A stretch of DNA of 64,000 nt from Bulleidia sp. zg-1006 (GCF_016812035.1 NZ_CP069178.1:496001-560000); one strand, 5' to 3'. Positions 47,160 through 57,337 are shown, counted from the first letter of the stretch. Notes: generated by a model from the letters alone, not told the origin. A program made the numbers and translations.

Positions 47160-48047
47160 ATGAATACAGAAATGTTAGAGAGAATGTCGTCCGGGTTAGG
47201 CTTTATCGCTGCTTTGGATCAAAGTGGAGGAAGCACACCAAAAGCATTGAAGGCGTATGGACTTAGTGAAGATGCTTGGAAAAATGAAGAAGAAATGTTT
47301 GATTTGGTACACCAAATGCGAACAAGAATTGTTACATCGGCTTCATTTACCAGTGAAAAAATGATTGGTGCTATCTTATTTGAAATGACCATGGAAAGAA
47401 AAGTGAATCATAAATACACCGCTGATTATCTATGGGAAGATAAAGGGGTTGTTCCTTTTTTAAAGATTGATAAAGGTTTAGCTGAGTTAGAAAATGGCGT
47501 TCAGTTGATGAAACCAATGCCGACATTGGATGAATTGTTAGAAAAAGCGGTCAAATATCATATCTTTGGTACCAAAGAACGCTCGGTTATTAAGGAAGCG
47601 AATGAAAAGGGTATTCAGGATGTTGTTTCTCAACAATTTGAGGTGGCTAAGAAAGTGGCTTCGTATGGCTTGGTGCCAATCATTGAACCGGAAGTGGATA
47701 TTCATTGTCCGGAAAAGACAAAGGCGGAGGAGTACTTAAAGAAAGCTTTATTGGCTGAACTTAGTCAATTAGAAGCTGATGTGAAAGTGATGTTTAAACT
47801 CACTATTCCAGATGTGGATAATTATTATGAAGAACTTATGAAAGATAAGCATGTGGTTCGTGTGGTTGCTTTATCAGGTGGTTACTCGCGTGAAGTAGCG
47901 AATGAAAAATTGGCTCGTAATCATGGTTTAATTGCTTCTTTCTCAAGAGCTTTAGTAGAAGGCTTATCTGCTCAACAAACGGATGAAGAGTTTGATGCTT
48001 TATTAGCTCAATCCGCTAATTCAATCTATCAAGCTTCTATTAAATAA
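47160..48047 (+). CDS. fda: Class I fructose-bisphosphate aldolase
   Basis: Schiff-base aldolase of glycolysis, 295 residues. The opening [19 protein letters not shown] and the EPEVDI and FKLTIP blocks (with the Schiff-base Lys) match the Staphylococcus-type class I enzyme. GAAAGGG lies before the ATG. Single-gene unit with its own terminator. Confidence 0.95.
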   Translation: MNTEMLERMSSGLGFIAALDQSGGSTPKALKAYGLSEDAWKNEEEMFDLVHQMRTRIVTSASFTSEKMIGAILFEMTMERKVNHKYTADYLWEDKGVVPFLKIDKGLAELENGVQLMKPMPTLDELLEKAVKYHIFGTKERSVIKEANEKGIQDVVSQQFEVAKKVASYGLVPIIEPEVDIHCPEKTKAEEYLKKALLAELSQLEADVKVMFKLTIPDVDNYYEELMKDKHVVRVVALSGGYSREVANEKLARNHGLIASFSRALVEGLSAQQTDEEFDALLAQSANSIYQASIK

Positions 48048-48055
48048 GAACTAAG

Positions 48056-48083
48056 AAAGTCTTCACTATCGTGGAGACTTTTT
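48056..48083 (+). terminator. Terminator after aldolase
   Basis: 11-bp stem (48056-48066 with 48071-48081), 4-base loop, T run. Confidence 0.85.
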
Positions 48084-48202
48084 ATAATAAACAAACTAAA
48101 ATCAATACAAAAGCTAGGGTAGACATGTTGAAACAAGTGTTTGAATTTCAAAAATAAAACGAATTGATTGTGCTAAACTAGTAAAGAAAAAGAGGGTTTC
48201 TT

Positions 48203-49582
48203 ATGAAGACGATTCAGTTTGATCGACCAACATCGGTTTATTTCATTGGTATTGGTGGGGTATCTATGTCCGGTTTAGCTCATATTTTGATAGACCGTGG
48301 CTTTGAAGTTGCCGGTTCGGATGCCCATGGTTCCATGAACACAGAGCACTTAGAAAAAGAGGGTGCGACTATTTTTATTGGTCAAAAAGCGGAGAATATC
48401 ACAAATAAATATAAAGTGGTTGTCTATACAGCTGCTATTCATAGTGATAATCCAGAATATCAACAAGCAATGAAACTGGGTATTCCTTTATTAAATCGAA
48501 AGGATTTATTAGCAGAGGTTATGGCTCACTATCATAACTCAGTTGCGGTTGCGGGAACTCATGGGAAAACAACTACGACGGCTATGTTAAGTTATATCTT
48601 CTTAGCGGCTGAATTGGATCCAACTATTTCTATTGGTGCTAACTTTAAAAAGATACAGGGTAATGTGCGTATTGGGCATAGTGAAGTTTTTTTAGCAGAA
48701 GCCTGTGAATACACCAATTCTTTTTTGGCTTTAAAACCATTAGCTTCTATTATTTTAAACATTGAAGAAGACCACTTAGACTTTTTTAAGGACATTCAAG
48801 ATATTCGCAATTCTTTCCATCAGTTTGTTTTAAAAACATCCAAGGATGGCGTCGTAGTTATCCATTCCGCGATTGATAACGTAGAAGAAATTGTTCAAGA
48901 TTATCCAGGTAAGGTACTTCAATTTGGTTTGTACAAAGGCGATTTGTACACGAAGAATATTCAACATTTAAATCATGGTGGAAATAAGTTTGATGTTTAT
49001 TTGCAAGAAGAGTATTTAGGTTCAATTGAACTATCAGTTGGTGGTCAACACAATATCACCAATGCGTTAGCTGCCATAGCGGTGGCGCTTTCCTTTGACA
49101 TCCGTTTTGAAGCTATTAAAGAAGGGTTGAAGAATTTTCATGGTGCAGACCGTCGTTTTGAAAAAAAAGGCTTTTATAAAGATATTGAAATCATTGATGA
49201 TTATGCTCATCATCCGCAAGAAATCAAGGCGGCCTTAGATATGGCAAAAGATTATCCACATGACCATTTGGTGATAGTATTTCAACCGCATACTTATAGT
49301 CGTACAAAGTTCTTATTTGAAGAATTTGCTCAAGTTTTAAGTCAGGTGGATCAAGTACTACTAGCTCCTATCTATGCGGCAAGAGAAGTTAATGACGGTA
49401 GTATGTCATCTGATTTATTAGCAAAAAGAATTCATGATTTAGGTGGTAATGCCTTAAGCTTAGGAAGCTTTACAGAAATTAAAGATTATTTAAAAAAGAA
49501 TTTAAAAAAGGGAGATCTTTGTTTAACGCTTGGGGCAGGTAATGTCTACGAAATTGGTGAAGAATTAGTCCAAGAGAATTAG
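48203..49582 (+). CDS. murC: UDP-N-acetylmuramate--L-alanine ligase
   Basis: Adds L-Ala to UDP-MurNAc, the first peptide step of peptidoglycan. Opens with the UDP-binding FIGIGGVSMSGLA, ATP loop GTHGKTTTTAML, then DDYAHHPQEI and PHTYSRT. Length 459 is normal. AGAGGG precedes the ATG. Confidence 0.97.
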   Translation: MKTIQFDRPTSVYFIGIGGVSMSGLAHILIDRGFEVAGSDAHGSMNTEHLEKEGATIFIGQKAENITNKYKVVVYTAAIHSDNPEYQQAMKLGIPLLNRKDLLAEVMAHYHNSVAVAGTHGKTTTTAMLSYIFLAAELDPTISIGANFKKIQGNVRIGHSEVFLAEACEYTNSFLALKPLASIILNIEEDHLDFFKDIQDIRNSFHQFVLKTSKDGVVVIHSAIDNVEEIVQDYPGKVLQFGLYKGDLYTKNIQHLNHGGNKFDVYLQEEYLGSIELSVGGQHNITNALAAIAVALSFDIRFEAIKEGLKNFHGADRRFEKKGFYKDIEIIDDYAHHPQEIKAALDMAKDYPHDHLVIVFQPHTYSRTKFLFEEFAQVLSQVDQVLLAPIYAAREVNDGSMSSDLLAKRIHDLGGNALSLGSFTEIKDYLKKNLKKGDLCLTLGAGNVYEIGEELVQEN

Positions 49583-49608
49583 AAAGTGAACATTCACTTT
49601 CTTTTTTC
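49581..49608 (+). terminator. Terminator after murC
   Basis: AGAAAGTGAA (49581-49590) with TTCACTTTCT (49593-49602) and a T run; its right arm also supplies the -35 of the next promoter. Confidence 0.85.
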
Positions 49609-49621
49609 TTTTTAGTACAAT
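49593..49621 (+). promoter_or_regulatory. Promoter abutting the HAD gene start
   Basis: TTCACT (49593-49598), 17-base spacer, TACAAT (49616-49621). The ATG at 49628 lies at the predicted +1 and there is no Shine-Dalgarno, so the message may be leaderless. Confidence 0.5.
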
Positions 49622-49627
49622 AAACAC

Positions 49628-50257
49628 ATGAAAATCATGATATGGGATTTTAATGGCACCATCATTGATGATGTTCAATTATGCATTGATATTGAAAATC
49701 AAATGGCAAAGGATTGGAACTTACAAGTACCATATATAACGAAAGAACTATACCAAGAAAACTTTTGTTTTCCCGTGATTCATTACTATCAAAAGATGGG
49801 TTATGATTTGACGAAGGTTTCTTACGAACAAATTACACATGAATTCCAAAAGCGCTTTGATGAAGGTTATCAAACCATTGATTTATGCCTAGGCTTTCAA
49901 GAAAGAGCGAAAGAGTTTCAACGTCAAGGCTACCGTCAGGTCATCCTGTCCGCTACCCAACAAAATGAACTTGATAAACAAGTTAAAAATTTGAAGATTG
50001 ATGGTTTTTTTGATGATGTGATTGGTATTCAAGACCATTTAGCCAATTCCAAAGTTCAACGAGCTATGGATTGGATGCAAAGCCAACAAATCAATCCTAA
50101 GAATTGTACCTATCTAGGAGATACCGACCACGATTATGAAGTCGCAAAAGCCATTGGCGTTGAAAATATTTATTTAATTGCTCAAGGACACCAATCCTTT
50201 TCGGTTTTAGAAAAAACAGGCGCTCGTGTTTTAAATAGTCTATTGGAGTGGTTTTGA
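49628..50257 (+). CDS. HAD-superfamily hydrolase
   Basis: 209 residues. Motif I DFNGTIIDD (Asn in the usual acid/base Asp position, as in the other HAD gene at 13308), motif II Ser in VILSATQQ, Lys in the NSKVQRA region and motif IV GDTDHDYEVA. A phosphatase similar to phosphoglycolate phosphatase, substrate unknown. Its 3' end touches the radical SAM relic. Confidence 0.85.
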   Translation: MKIMIWDFNGTIIDDVQLCIDIENQMAKDWNLQVPYITKELYQENFCFPVIHYYQKMGYDLTKVSYEQITHEFQKRFDEGYQTIDLCLGFQERAKEFQRQGYRQVILSATQQNELDKQVKNLKIDGFFDDVIGIQDHLANSKVQRAMDWMQSQQINPKNCTYLGDTDHDYEVAKAIGVENIYLIAQGHQSFSVLEKTGARVLNSLLEWF

Positions 50258-50553
50258 AATGTACTACTAAACAAAGATTTTTTTGGAAAAAGCCATATAT
50301 GGATACCTTAATGCAAAGCCAATGGTGTGAAAAGGATGTGGATATGGAATGTGAAAATTGTCCGTATTTATTTTTATGCAATGGAGGTTGTGCCTATAAT
50401 GCTTTTATCCAAGGCACTAAAAAGGAATGTAATAAAGAGTATTTGAGCGTTGCTATGGATAGATTGATTTTAGCGATGGGAAACTATTTGGAAAAAAAGG
50501 GGAACTTGTCGAATGGAATATTTGAAATTAGAACGTTGTTCCAAGAGGTTTGA
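50248..50553 (+). pseudogene. C-terminal relic of a radical SAM/SPASM enzyme
   Basis: About 100 residues holding the end of a SPASM domain: CENCPYLFLCNGGC with a further Cys downstream. The radical SAM core is absent and there is no proper start. It lies directly before a truncated ABC ATPase, so an older modified-peptide locus was probably deleted here. Confidence 0.75.
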
Positions 50554-50719
50554 TAAACAGCCGGTTTTAAAAGAAATTTCCTATTCTTTTTTTACAGGTG
50601 GATATTGCATTAGTGGAGAGAATGGTAGTGGAAAAAGCATACTATTAAAAATGATGATGGGCTTAATCTTACCGGATACGGGACAGGTAACTGTCATCAA
50701 AGAAAAGAGCAGCCAATAA
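50513..50719 (+). pseudogene. Truncated ABC transporter ATPase
   Basis: Starts properly (AAGGGGA 8 bases before ATG 50513) with MEYLKLERCSKRFDKQPVL and has Walker A GENGSGKS. It stops after 68 residues, before signature and Walker B. Overlaps the SPASM relic. A further short open piece to about 50820 has no recognised identity. Confidence 0.75.
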
Positions 50720-50839
50720 TGGAATTGCAACAAAGTACTATGTTGAAAGCAGTTATGAGGTTATCATTGATAAAGATGTATTTTTAAGAATGCAAGCTGA
50801 GAATAGTAAATATACTTAGCAGTGGAAAGGAATGGATGT

Positions 50840-51538
50840 ATGAATAGTGGAATTTTTATGTTGGTAGCAGCTTTGGCTCCTGCCTTTCTCTTATTAAATT
50901 ATGTATATCGGATAGATAAAATAGAATCTGAACCAAAGAAACTTATTTTTAAATTATTAGTTGCCGGAGTATTAGCTGGTTTGGTGGTTATTTATATGGG
51001 TAAATGGCCAAAAGTAATCCTATCTTTATTCGTTAGACAAAGAAATCTATATTATCCTTTTTACTATGCATTTTTTGCGGTTGCTTTGGTTGAAGAAGGA
51101 ATGAAGCTTCTCTTTTTGATGATATTCTCTTGGCGAGATTCAAACTTTAATTATCGTTTTGATGGAATTGTGTATGCAGTGGCAGTTTCGTTAGGTTTTG
51201 CGGCTTTCGAGAATGTTTTATATGTTTATCAATTGGGTTTAAGGGTAGCGTTTGAAAGAGCCTTGTTTTCAATACCGGGGCATTTATGTTTTGGTATAGG
51301 AATGGGTTTAATGTATAGTCACGCTAAGATAATGGAGAAAAAGGGCTATATGGTTCGCAAGTATATTTATCTTATTTTAGCCCTTGTTGTGCCAGTGATT
51401 TATCATGGTTTATACGATGGTACTTTAATGATGAGAAGTCGTTATTATAAGAATATGTTTTACCTTTTTATCATTGTGTTATATTGTGCGTCTTCCTTAT
51501 TAATCCAAATAGGAAGTCGTATGGATAAACGGATTTAA
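50840..51538 (+). CDS. PrsW-like intramembrane protease
   Basis: About 232 residues with seven to eight membrane spans. Family motifs are VEEGMK (EExxK) and FDGIVYAVAVSLGFAAFEN, followed by a His-containing span (VIYHGLYDG). PrsW-type proteases cut anti-sigma factors or related membrane proteins. The start at 50840 is chosen from AAAGGA upstream. No sigma factor gene is adjacent. Confidence 0.85.
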   Translation: MNSGIFMLVAALAPAFLLLNYVYRIDKIESEPKKLIFKLLVAGVLAGLVVIYMGKWPKVILSLFVRQRNLYYPFYYAFFAVALVEEGMKLLFLMIFSWRDSNFNYRFDGIVYAVAVSLGFAAFENVLYVYQLGLRVAFERALFSIPGHLCFGIGMGLMYSHAKIMEKKGYMVRKYIYLILALVVPVIYHGLYDGTLMMRSRYYKNMFYLFIIVLYCASSLLIQIGSRMDKRI

Positions 51539-51608
51539 TGGTATGCAATAGAAAAAAATAAGAAAAAGATTATAATTAAGAAGAAAAATTTTAAAATTGG
51601 AGGCCGGT

Positions 51609-52841
51609 ATGGAAAATAACGCAACATTAGAAGCAAGAAAAATTCTTTTTAGTCCACCAGACATTAGTGATAAAGAAGTGGAAGAAGTGGTTGCGGCTTT
51701 AAAGTCCGGTTGGATTACAACTGGTCCTCGCACGAAATTATTAGAAAAGAAAATTGCGGAATGGATTGGCGTTGAAAAAGCGGTTTGTTTGAACAGTCAG
51801 ACAGCTTGTGCTGAAATGGCTTTACGTCTTTTAGGTATTGGTGAAGGAGATGAAGTGATTACTTGTGCTTATACCTATACAGCATCTGCTTCTATTATTG
51901 ATCATGTGGGTGCTAAGATTGTGTTAGTGGATTGTCAAAAAGATAGTAATTTAATAGATTACGATGCCTTGGAAAAATCCATCACAACCAAAACGAAAGC
52001 CATTATTCCAGTGGATTTATGTGGTGTTCCTTGTAATTACGATCGTTTGTTTAAGATTGTTGAAAGTAAGAAAGATTTATTTCAAGCAAAGAATGATTTG
52101 CAAAAGGCGATTGGTCGTATCGCTATTTGTGCGGATACAGCGCATGCGTTTGGTTCAAGCTATCATGGTAGGATGGTTGGCTCCATCGCTGACTTTAGTG
52201 CTTTTTCTTTCCATGCGGTTAAAAACTTTACTACTGCTGAAGGTGGGGCTTTAACTTGGAAGGATATTCCAGGGGTTTCCAACGAAGAAATCTATAAGCG
52301 TTTACAACTACTTTCCTTGCATGGACAAAATAAAGATGCTTTGTCTAAGAGTAAGCTAGGCTCTTGGGAATACGATATTATTGGTCCTTGGTTTAAGTGC
52401 AATATGACGGATTTGTTGGCGGCTGTCGGCTTAGCACAATTTGATCGTTATCCCGATTTATTGAAAAAAAGAAGAGCTACTAATGAAAAGTATGATTCGG
52501 CTTTTAAACCGTTAGGGATTCAAGTCGTACCACATTATAGTGAAGAATACACATCCACCGGTCATTTATACCTCATTCGCATACCAGGTATTGATGATGC
52601 AGAAAGAAGAGAAATCATTGAACGCTTAGGAGAACAAGGAATTGCTTGTAATGTGCATTATAAGCCATTACCAATGATGACAGCGTATAAGAATATGGGT
52701 TTTGATATGAAAGATTATCCAAATGCCTATAACTATTATCACAACCTAATCACATTACCAAATCATACGTTGATGAGCGAAGAAGATGAGGACTATGTCA
52801 TTTATTGGGTTAAAAAGATTGTTAGCGAATATTTGAAATAA
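51609..52841 (+). CDS. DegT/DnrJ/EryC1-family sugar aminotransferase
   Basis: PLP enzyme that aminates a 4-keto sugar nucleotide. The PLP-Lys is in FSFHAVKNFTTAEGG, with CADTAHAFGS upstream. About 410 residues; start chosen for TTGGAGG 6-7 bases upstream. Next to a CapD/PglF-like dehydratase it would act second: 4,6-dehydration of UDP-GlcNAc, then amination to a 4-amino-4,6-dideoxy sugar. It is first of the glycan operon. Confidence 0.9.
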   Translation: MENNATLEARKILFSPPDISDKEVEEVVAALKSGWITTGPRTKLLEKKIAEWIGVEKAVCLNSQTACAEMALRLLGIGEGDEVITCAYTYTASASIIDHVGAKIVLVDCQKDSNLIDYDALEKSITTKTKAIIPVDLCGVPCNYDRLFKIVESKKDLFQAKNDLQKAIGRIAICADTAHAFGSSYHGRMVGSIADFSAFSFHAVKNFTTAEGGALTWKDIPGVSNEEIYKRLQLLSLHGQNKDALSKSKLGSWEYDIIGPWFKCNMTDLLAAVGLAQFDRYPDLLKKRRATNEKYDSAFKPLGIQVVPHYSEEYTSTGHLYLIRIPGIDDAERREIIERLGEQGIACNVHYKPLPMMTAYKNMGFDMKDYPNAYNYYHNLITLPNHTLMSEEDEDYVIYWVKKIVSEYLK

Positions 52842-52849
52842 GGGGAATT

Positions 52850-53542
52850 ATGTTAGGGATTTTGAAAAAGTGGGACAATTTACCGGTTGAGTTTCAAAAA
52901 GAAGAAATTAAACCTTATTATGAATATTTATGTCAGAAACAATTTAGTCTTATATTAAAGCGTTTGTTTGATATTCTTTTTTCACTGGTCTTGTTAGTAT
53001 TGTTATCACCACTTTTCCTAATTCTTTCCATTTGGATTAAATTGGATTCCAAAGGTCCCATTCTATTTCGTCAAGAAAGAGTGACACAATATGGTCGTAT
53101 CTTTCGTATTCACAAGTTTCGGACAATGGTATCCGATGCAGATAAGGGCAACGTTCAGGTCACAACCTTATATGATAGCCGAATCACAAAAGTAGGTTCA
53201 AAATTAAGAGGACTTCGTTTGGATGAAATTCCACAATTAATTGATATTTTCTTAGGCGATATGTCTTTTGTAGGAACTAGACCAGAAGTGGCTCGCTATG
53301 TGAAACAATATGAAACAGAAATGTTAGCGACGTTGTTGTTGCCGGCCGGGGTAACTAGTGAAGCAAGTATTACCTATAAGGATGAAGATACTTTATTGGC
53401 AAATAGCACTGATGTAAACGAAACTTATGTGAAACAAATTCTACCTAAGAAAATGAAGTATAATCTTCAATATTTGAAAGAATTTCACGTCTTAAAAGAT
53501 TTGCAATTAGTATTAAAAACGATTGTGGCTGTTATAAAGTGA
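52850..53542 (+). CDS. Initiating sugar-phosphate transferase (bacterial sugar transferase family)
   Basis: Transfers a sugar phosphate to undecaprenyl phosphate. 230 residues with one hydrophobic segment, then the family blocks FRQERVTQYGRIFRIHKFRTM and LRGLRLDEIPQLIDIFLGDMSFVGTRPE. This is the monotopic PGT type (PglC/WcaJ catalytic domain). AGGGG lies before the ATG. Given its neighbours the sugar is probably an amino-dideoxy hexose. Confidence 0.92.
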   Translation: MLGILKKWDNLPVEFQKEEIKPYYEYLCQKQFSLILKRLFDILFSLVLLVLLSPLFLILSIWIKLDSKGPILFRQERVTQYGRIFRIHKFRTMVSDADKGNVQVTTLYDSRITKVGSKLRGLRLDEIPQLIDIFLGDMSFVGTRPEVARYVKQYETEMLATLLLPAGVTSEASITYKDEDTLLANSTDVNETYVKQILPKKMKYNLQYLKEFHVLKDLQLVLKTIVAVIK

Positions 53543-53605
53543 AGAATTTGTCATTGTATCAATAAAACTTTATAATTAGAGTGATTTATTAGAAGGAAGT
53601 GTCGT

Positions 53606-55438
53606 ATGAGCAAAATTACAAACTGGATAAAAAAATATAGAGAAGTGTCTTTAGTGATTATTGATACAGTTTTAGTAATTATGGCTTATGGATTGGCTTA
53701 TTTTATTCGTACTGATTTGGGTCGCTTAAGCTATCAAGCAGCTTTTGATTTATTATGGCAATTCATGCTTATTCCGGTTATTTTAAATGTGATTTCCTTC
53801 TTTATATTCCATCTAAATCGTTCTTTATGGCAATACATTTCTTTAGACGAAGTCATTCGTGTTGGTATGGCTTCTTTATTCGGGAATATATGTTGGTTTT
53901 TAGTTGTCATTACGATCAATTTTGAAGACTATTTCCGCTCATTGCCATTGATTGCCCTTATTTTACAAGTTCTTTTAATGGTTGGAGTTCGTATGGCGTA
54001 TCGTTTGTATCGTCGCACAGCTCGTCTACAAAAGAGAAATCATCGTGCTTTGATCCTTGGGGCAGGTCAAGCAGGTGTTATGGCTTTACGAGAAATTATG
54101 AGTTCAAATCGGTATGACTCTCGCGTGGTTGGCTTTGTGGATCGCAATCCTTTGAAAAAGAAACAGATTCTAAATGGCGTATCGGTGCTTGGTACCGATG
54201 ATGATTTACCAGCTATTATTTCTGATTACAATGTGGATACGGCTTATATTGCGATTAAGAATATTACAAAAGAAGACTTGAAAAAATTGATTGAAAAGTG
54301 CCATGAATTGAAATTACGAACACGCATTGTCGGTTTTACCTTCCAAGATGGTGCAAAGAAGGAAACAGCTTCTATTCGTAACATTAAGATGGATGATTTA
54401 TTGGGGCGTGGAGAATTAAATTTGAATAATGAAACGATTGGTACTTTTTTAACCGGGAAGATTGTTGTGGTAACTGGTGCAGGTGGTTCAATTGGTTCTG
54501 AGTTGGTGCGCCAAATCTTCACTTTTAATCCAAAACGTTTAGTGTTAATCGATATTTATGAAAATAATATGTATGATTTACAAATGGAATTGAATATGAA
54601 ATACCACCCTGATAAATCAAAACTAACTTGTTTGATTGGTTCCGTTCGTGATCAAAAGAGAATGGATGAAATCTTTCAAGAGGTTCATCCGGATGTTGTA
54701 TTTCATGCGGCGGCGCATAAACATGTACCATTAGTGGAAGATTCGCCATTAGAAGCCATTAAGAACAATGTCTTTGGAACAAAGAATGTAATTGAAGCTT
54801 CCATTAAGGCTAATGTGGAAAAGTTTGTTTTGATTTCAACGGATAAAGCAGTTCGTACCACCAATGTCATGGGGGCAACGAAACGTATGTGCGAATTATT
54901 GGTGCAAGGTTATAAAGACAATGGTGTTACGAAGTTATGCGCGGTTCGTTTTGGTAATGTATTAGGTTCCAATGGTTCCGTTATTCCTTTATTTGAGAAA
55001 CAAATTGAAAATGGTGGTCCGGTAACCGTTACCGATCCAAATATCATCCGTTATTTTATGACAATACCAGAGGCGGCTCAATTGGTGCTACAAGCGGGTG
55101 CTTTTGCGAATACAGGTGAAATCTTTATCTTGGATATGGGTAAACCGGTTAAGATTTTAGATTTAGCGAAGAATTTAATTGAATTGGCTGGCTATGTGCC
55201 GGGTGAGGATATAGAAATTGTGTTCACCGGCTTAAGACCGGGAGAAAAGTTGTATGAAGAATTACTGTTAGATCCGAAAAAATGTAAGAAAACGAACAAC
55301 AATTTAATCTTTATCACACAACCGGAGGATATATCCATGGATTTAGTAAGCGATAAACTTTCGAAGTTAGAAAATTTATTAGAAACAAATCAGTTTACAA
55401 ATCAGTCAATTATTGATTTGATTACACCATTGAAATAA
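53606..55438 (+). CDS. CapD/PglF-like UDP-GlcNAc 4,6-dehydratase
   Basis: 610 residues. Four N-terminal membrane segments, a nucleotide-binding linker domain (LILGAGQAG), then the short-chain dehydrogenase domain with GAGGSIGSELVRQ and the STDKAVRTTNVMGATKR block in which the usual Tyr is replaced by Met, as in membrane dehydratases of this class. Makes the 4-keto-6-deoxy sugar for the aminotransferase. GAAGGAAG lies before the ATG. Confidence 0.92.
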   Translation: MSKITNWIKKYREVSLVIIDTVLVIMAYGLAYFIRTDLGRLSYQAAFDLLWQFMLIPVILNVISFFIFHLNRSLWQYISLDEVIRVGMASLFGNICWFLVVITINFEDYFRSLPLIALILQVLLMVGVRMAYRLYRRTARLQKRNHRALILGAGQAGVMALREIMSSNRYDSRVVGFVDRNPLKKKQILNGVSVLGTDDDLPAIISDYNVDTAYIAIKNITKEDLKKLIEKCHELKLRTRIVGFTFQDGAKKETASIRNIKMDDLLGRGELNLNNETIGTFLTGKIVVVTGAGGSIGSELVRQIFTFNPKRLVLIDIYENNMYDLQMELNMKYHPDKSKLTCLIGSVRDQKRMDEIFQEVHPDVVFHAAAHKHVPLVEDSPLEAIKNNVFGTKNVIEASIKANVEKFVLISTDKAVRTTNVMGATKRMCELLVQGYKDNGVTKLCAVRFGNVLGSNGSVIPLFEKQIENGGPVTVTDPNIIRYFMTIPEAAQLVLQAGAFANTGEIFILDMGKPVKILDLAKNLIELAGYVPGEDIEIVFTGLRPGEKLYEELLLDPKKCKKTNNNLIFITQPEDISMDLVSDKLSKLENLLETNQFTNQSIIDLITPLK

Positions 55439-55441
55439 AAG

Positions 55442-55479
55442 AAAGTTTAAGCTTGGTTTTAAGCTTAAATTTCTTTTTT
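55442..55479 (+). terminator. Terminator inside the glycan locus
   Basis: 12-bp stem (55443-55454 with 55461-55472, one wobble) and T run, between the dehydratase and first LicD gene. It would lower or separate expression of the distal genes. Confidence 0.75.
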
Positions 55480-55494
55480 GAGGAGGAAAGAGCG

Positions 55495-56373
55495 ATGGAC
55501 ACAAAAAATGAATATGGTATCAGAGAAATACAAGAAAAGTTAATTGGTATTTTAATGTATTTCAAAGAATTTTGTGAAGAGCACGGTTTGAAGTTTGTCT
55601 TAGCAGGTGGCACTTTGTTAGGAGCAGTACGCCATCAAGGAATGATACCTTGGGATGATGATGTGGATGTGTTCATGCTAAGAGAGGATTATGAAAAATT
55701 AGAATCTTTATGGGAAAAGTATGCGGATAAGAATCGTTTTTCATGCGTTCGTTCCAATGATAAAATGAATATTCATCATGCGGTTATTGAAATTAAAGAT
55801 AATAATACAACCTTTATCAATTACCATAATGAAAACAATGATATTCACCAAGGTATTATGATTGATGTCATTCCAGTGGACGATGTGGCGGCGAATCCAA
55901 TTAAACGCTTTTTACAAATTCCTTATGCCATGATGTTTGCGTGTTTCAATTTCCAACGCTTACCAGCTCATAAGAGTAAGTTTATGTATAACATGACAAA
56001 GTTGGCTTTGTCTATGGTGAAATCCTTTGATTATCGTTATCGAATTTGGAAGAAATGTGAAAAGAGAATGTTGGCACTTGGTAAAAAGAACAATGGTCAA
56101 GTCGCCTCTTTTGTGGAGGGCTTAACCATTATGCGTCAACGCTTTCCAAAGGAATGGTTTGAGCATCCGGAACATCTTTTATTTGAAGGAGTACAGATGC
56201 CTGTACCGAAGGATTATAAGAAGTGGCTGGAAGTTTCTTATGGGGATTATATGACACCACCAAAAGAAGAAGATCGAATATTGAGACATAATATTAAGTT
56301 CTATGATATGAAAAATAGTTATAAGATGTATAAGGGTATACAATATTGTGTTGAAAAAGAAGAGGTGAAGTGA
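55495..56373 (+). CDS. licD: LicD-family phosphotransferase 1
   Basis: 292 residues. The LicD core FVLAGGTLLGAVRHQGMIPW followed by DDDVD is complete, with the Asp residues that bind metal. Known LicD proteins transfer phosphocholine or other phospho-groups onto glycans. Start chosen for GAGGAGG upstream; an upstream in-frame start lies inside the terminator. It is 1 base from the second LicD gene. Confidence 0.9.
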   Translation: MDTKNEYGIREIQEKLIGILMYFKEFCEEHGLKFVLAGGTLLGAVRHQGMIPWDDDVDVFMLREDYEKLESLWEKYADKNRFSCVRSNDKMNIHHAVIEIKDNNTTFINYHNENNDIHQGIMIDVIPVDDVAANPIKRFLQIPYAMMFACFNFQRLPAHKSKFMYNMTKLALSMVKSFDYRYRIWKKCEKRMLALGKKNNGQVASFVEGLTIMRQRFPKEWFEHPEHLLFEGVQMPVPKDYKKWLEVSYGDYMTPPKEEDRILRHNIKFYDMKNSYKMYKGIQYCVEKEEVK

Positions 56374-56374
56374 C

Positions 56375-57337
56375 ATGGGAATTAGAGACGCATTGTCCAC
56401 CAGAAAAGCGATGCAAAGTACACCACCGGTGGACATCGTGCATGAAGTGAATGAACAAGAATTGAAACAACTTCAAGCTTGTTTTTTAGAAATTTTAAAA
56501 GATATTGACCGTGTATGTGAGAAACATGGTATTTGTTATATGGCGGCAGGAGGAACCTGTTTAGGAGCCATTCGTCATAATGGTTTTATTCCTTGGGATG
56601 ATGATGTGGATATTCTAATGCCCCATGAAGATTTGAAACGCTTTATTGAAATTTTTGATGAAGAGATGGGGGATAAGTACGAGATGACTTCTCCCAATTC
56701 CAAGTATTATTTAGAAAGCATGATTTCTGCTATTTATAAGAAAAACACTTTAAAAGCAAGCTTCTTTGACTACAATACACCATTCCCAAAAGGTGTTCAC
56801 ATTGATATTTTTCCGATTGAAGCTGTACCAATGAATAAAGTAGCACGTTTCTTTAAGGGCTATTCTGCTATGTTTTTGCAATACATTGCAGTATCCACTT
56901 TGTTCTATCATTATCGCAGTCCAGAAAAGAAACAATTTTTCTATCAAACAAGCGGAGGAAAAATCAACTATCGTATTCGTTGTGTGATTGGTTTTTTATT
57001 CTCTTTCCGTTCGTATAAGAAATGGGGGGATGCCTTTGATCGTTATGTTCAATGGCATAAACCATCGAATTTATGGGCTGTACCGACGGATATGGGTCAT
57101 TATTTTGGTCATATTATGCCGAAAGAAGTATATTATCCACCAGTGAAAGCAACTTTTGAGGATATGCAAATCAATATTCCTCATGATTATGATACGTATC
57201 TTAAAAATCAATACAACGATTATATGACCATTCCACCGGAGGCAGATCGTGAGAAACACTATTCTGTTGGTTTTAGTATGGATTTAAAGAAGGATTTGGA
57301 AGAACATAACGATATTTATTATAAAGGAGACTTATAA
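56375..57337 (+). CDS. licD: LicD-family phosphotransferase 2
   Basis: 320 residues with the same core, MAAGGTCLGAIRHNGFIPW and DDDVDILM, and a longer N-terminus. Two tandem LicD genes recall the licD1/licD2 pair of pneumococcal teichoic acid, where two phosphocholines are added per repeat. GAGGTG lies before the ATG. Confidence 0.9.
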   Translation: MGIRDALSTRKAMQSTPPVDIVHEVNEQELKQLQACFLEILKDIDRVCEKHGICYMAAGGTCLGAIRHNGFIPWDDDVDILMPHEDLKRFIEIFDEEMGDKYEMTSPNSKYYLESMISAIYKKNTLKASFFDYNTPFPKGVHIDIFPIEAVPMNKVARFFKGYSAMFLQYIAVSTLFYHYRSPEKKQFFYQTSGGKINYRIRCVIGFLFSFRSYKKWGDAFDRYVQWHKPSNLWAVPTDMGHYFGHIMPKEVYYPPVKATFEDMQINIPHDYDTYLKNQYNDYMTIPPEADREKHYSVGFSMDLKKDLEEHNDIYYKGDL

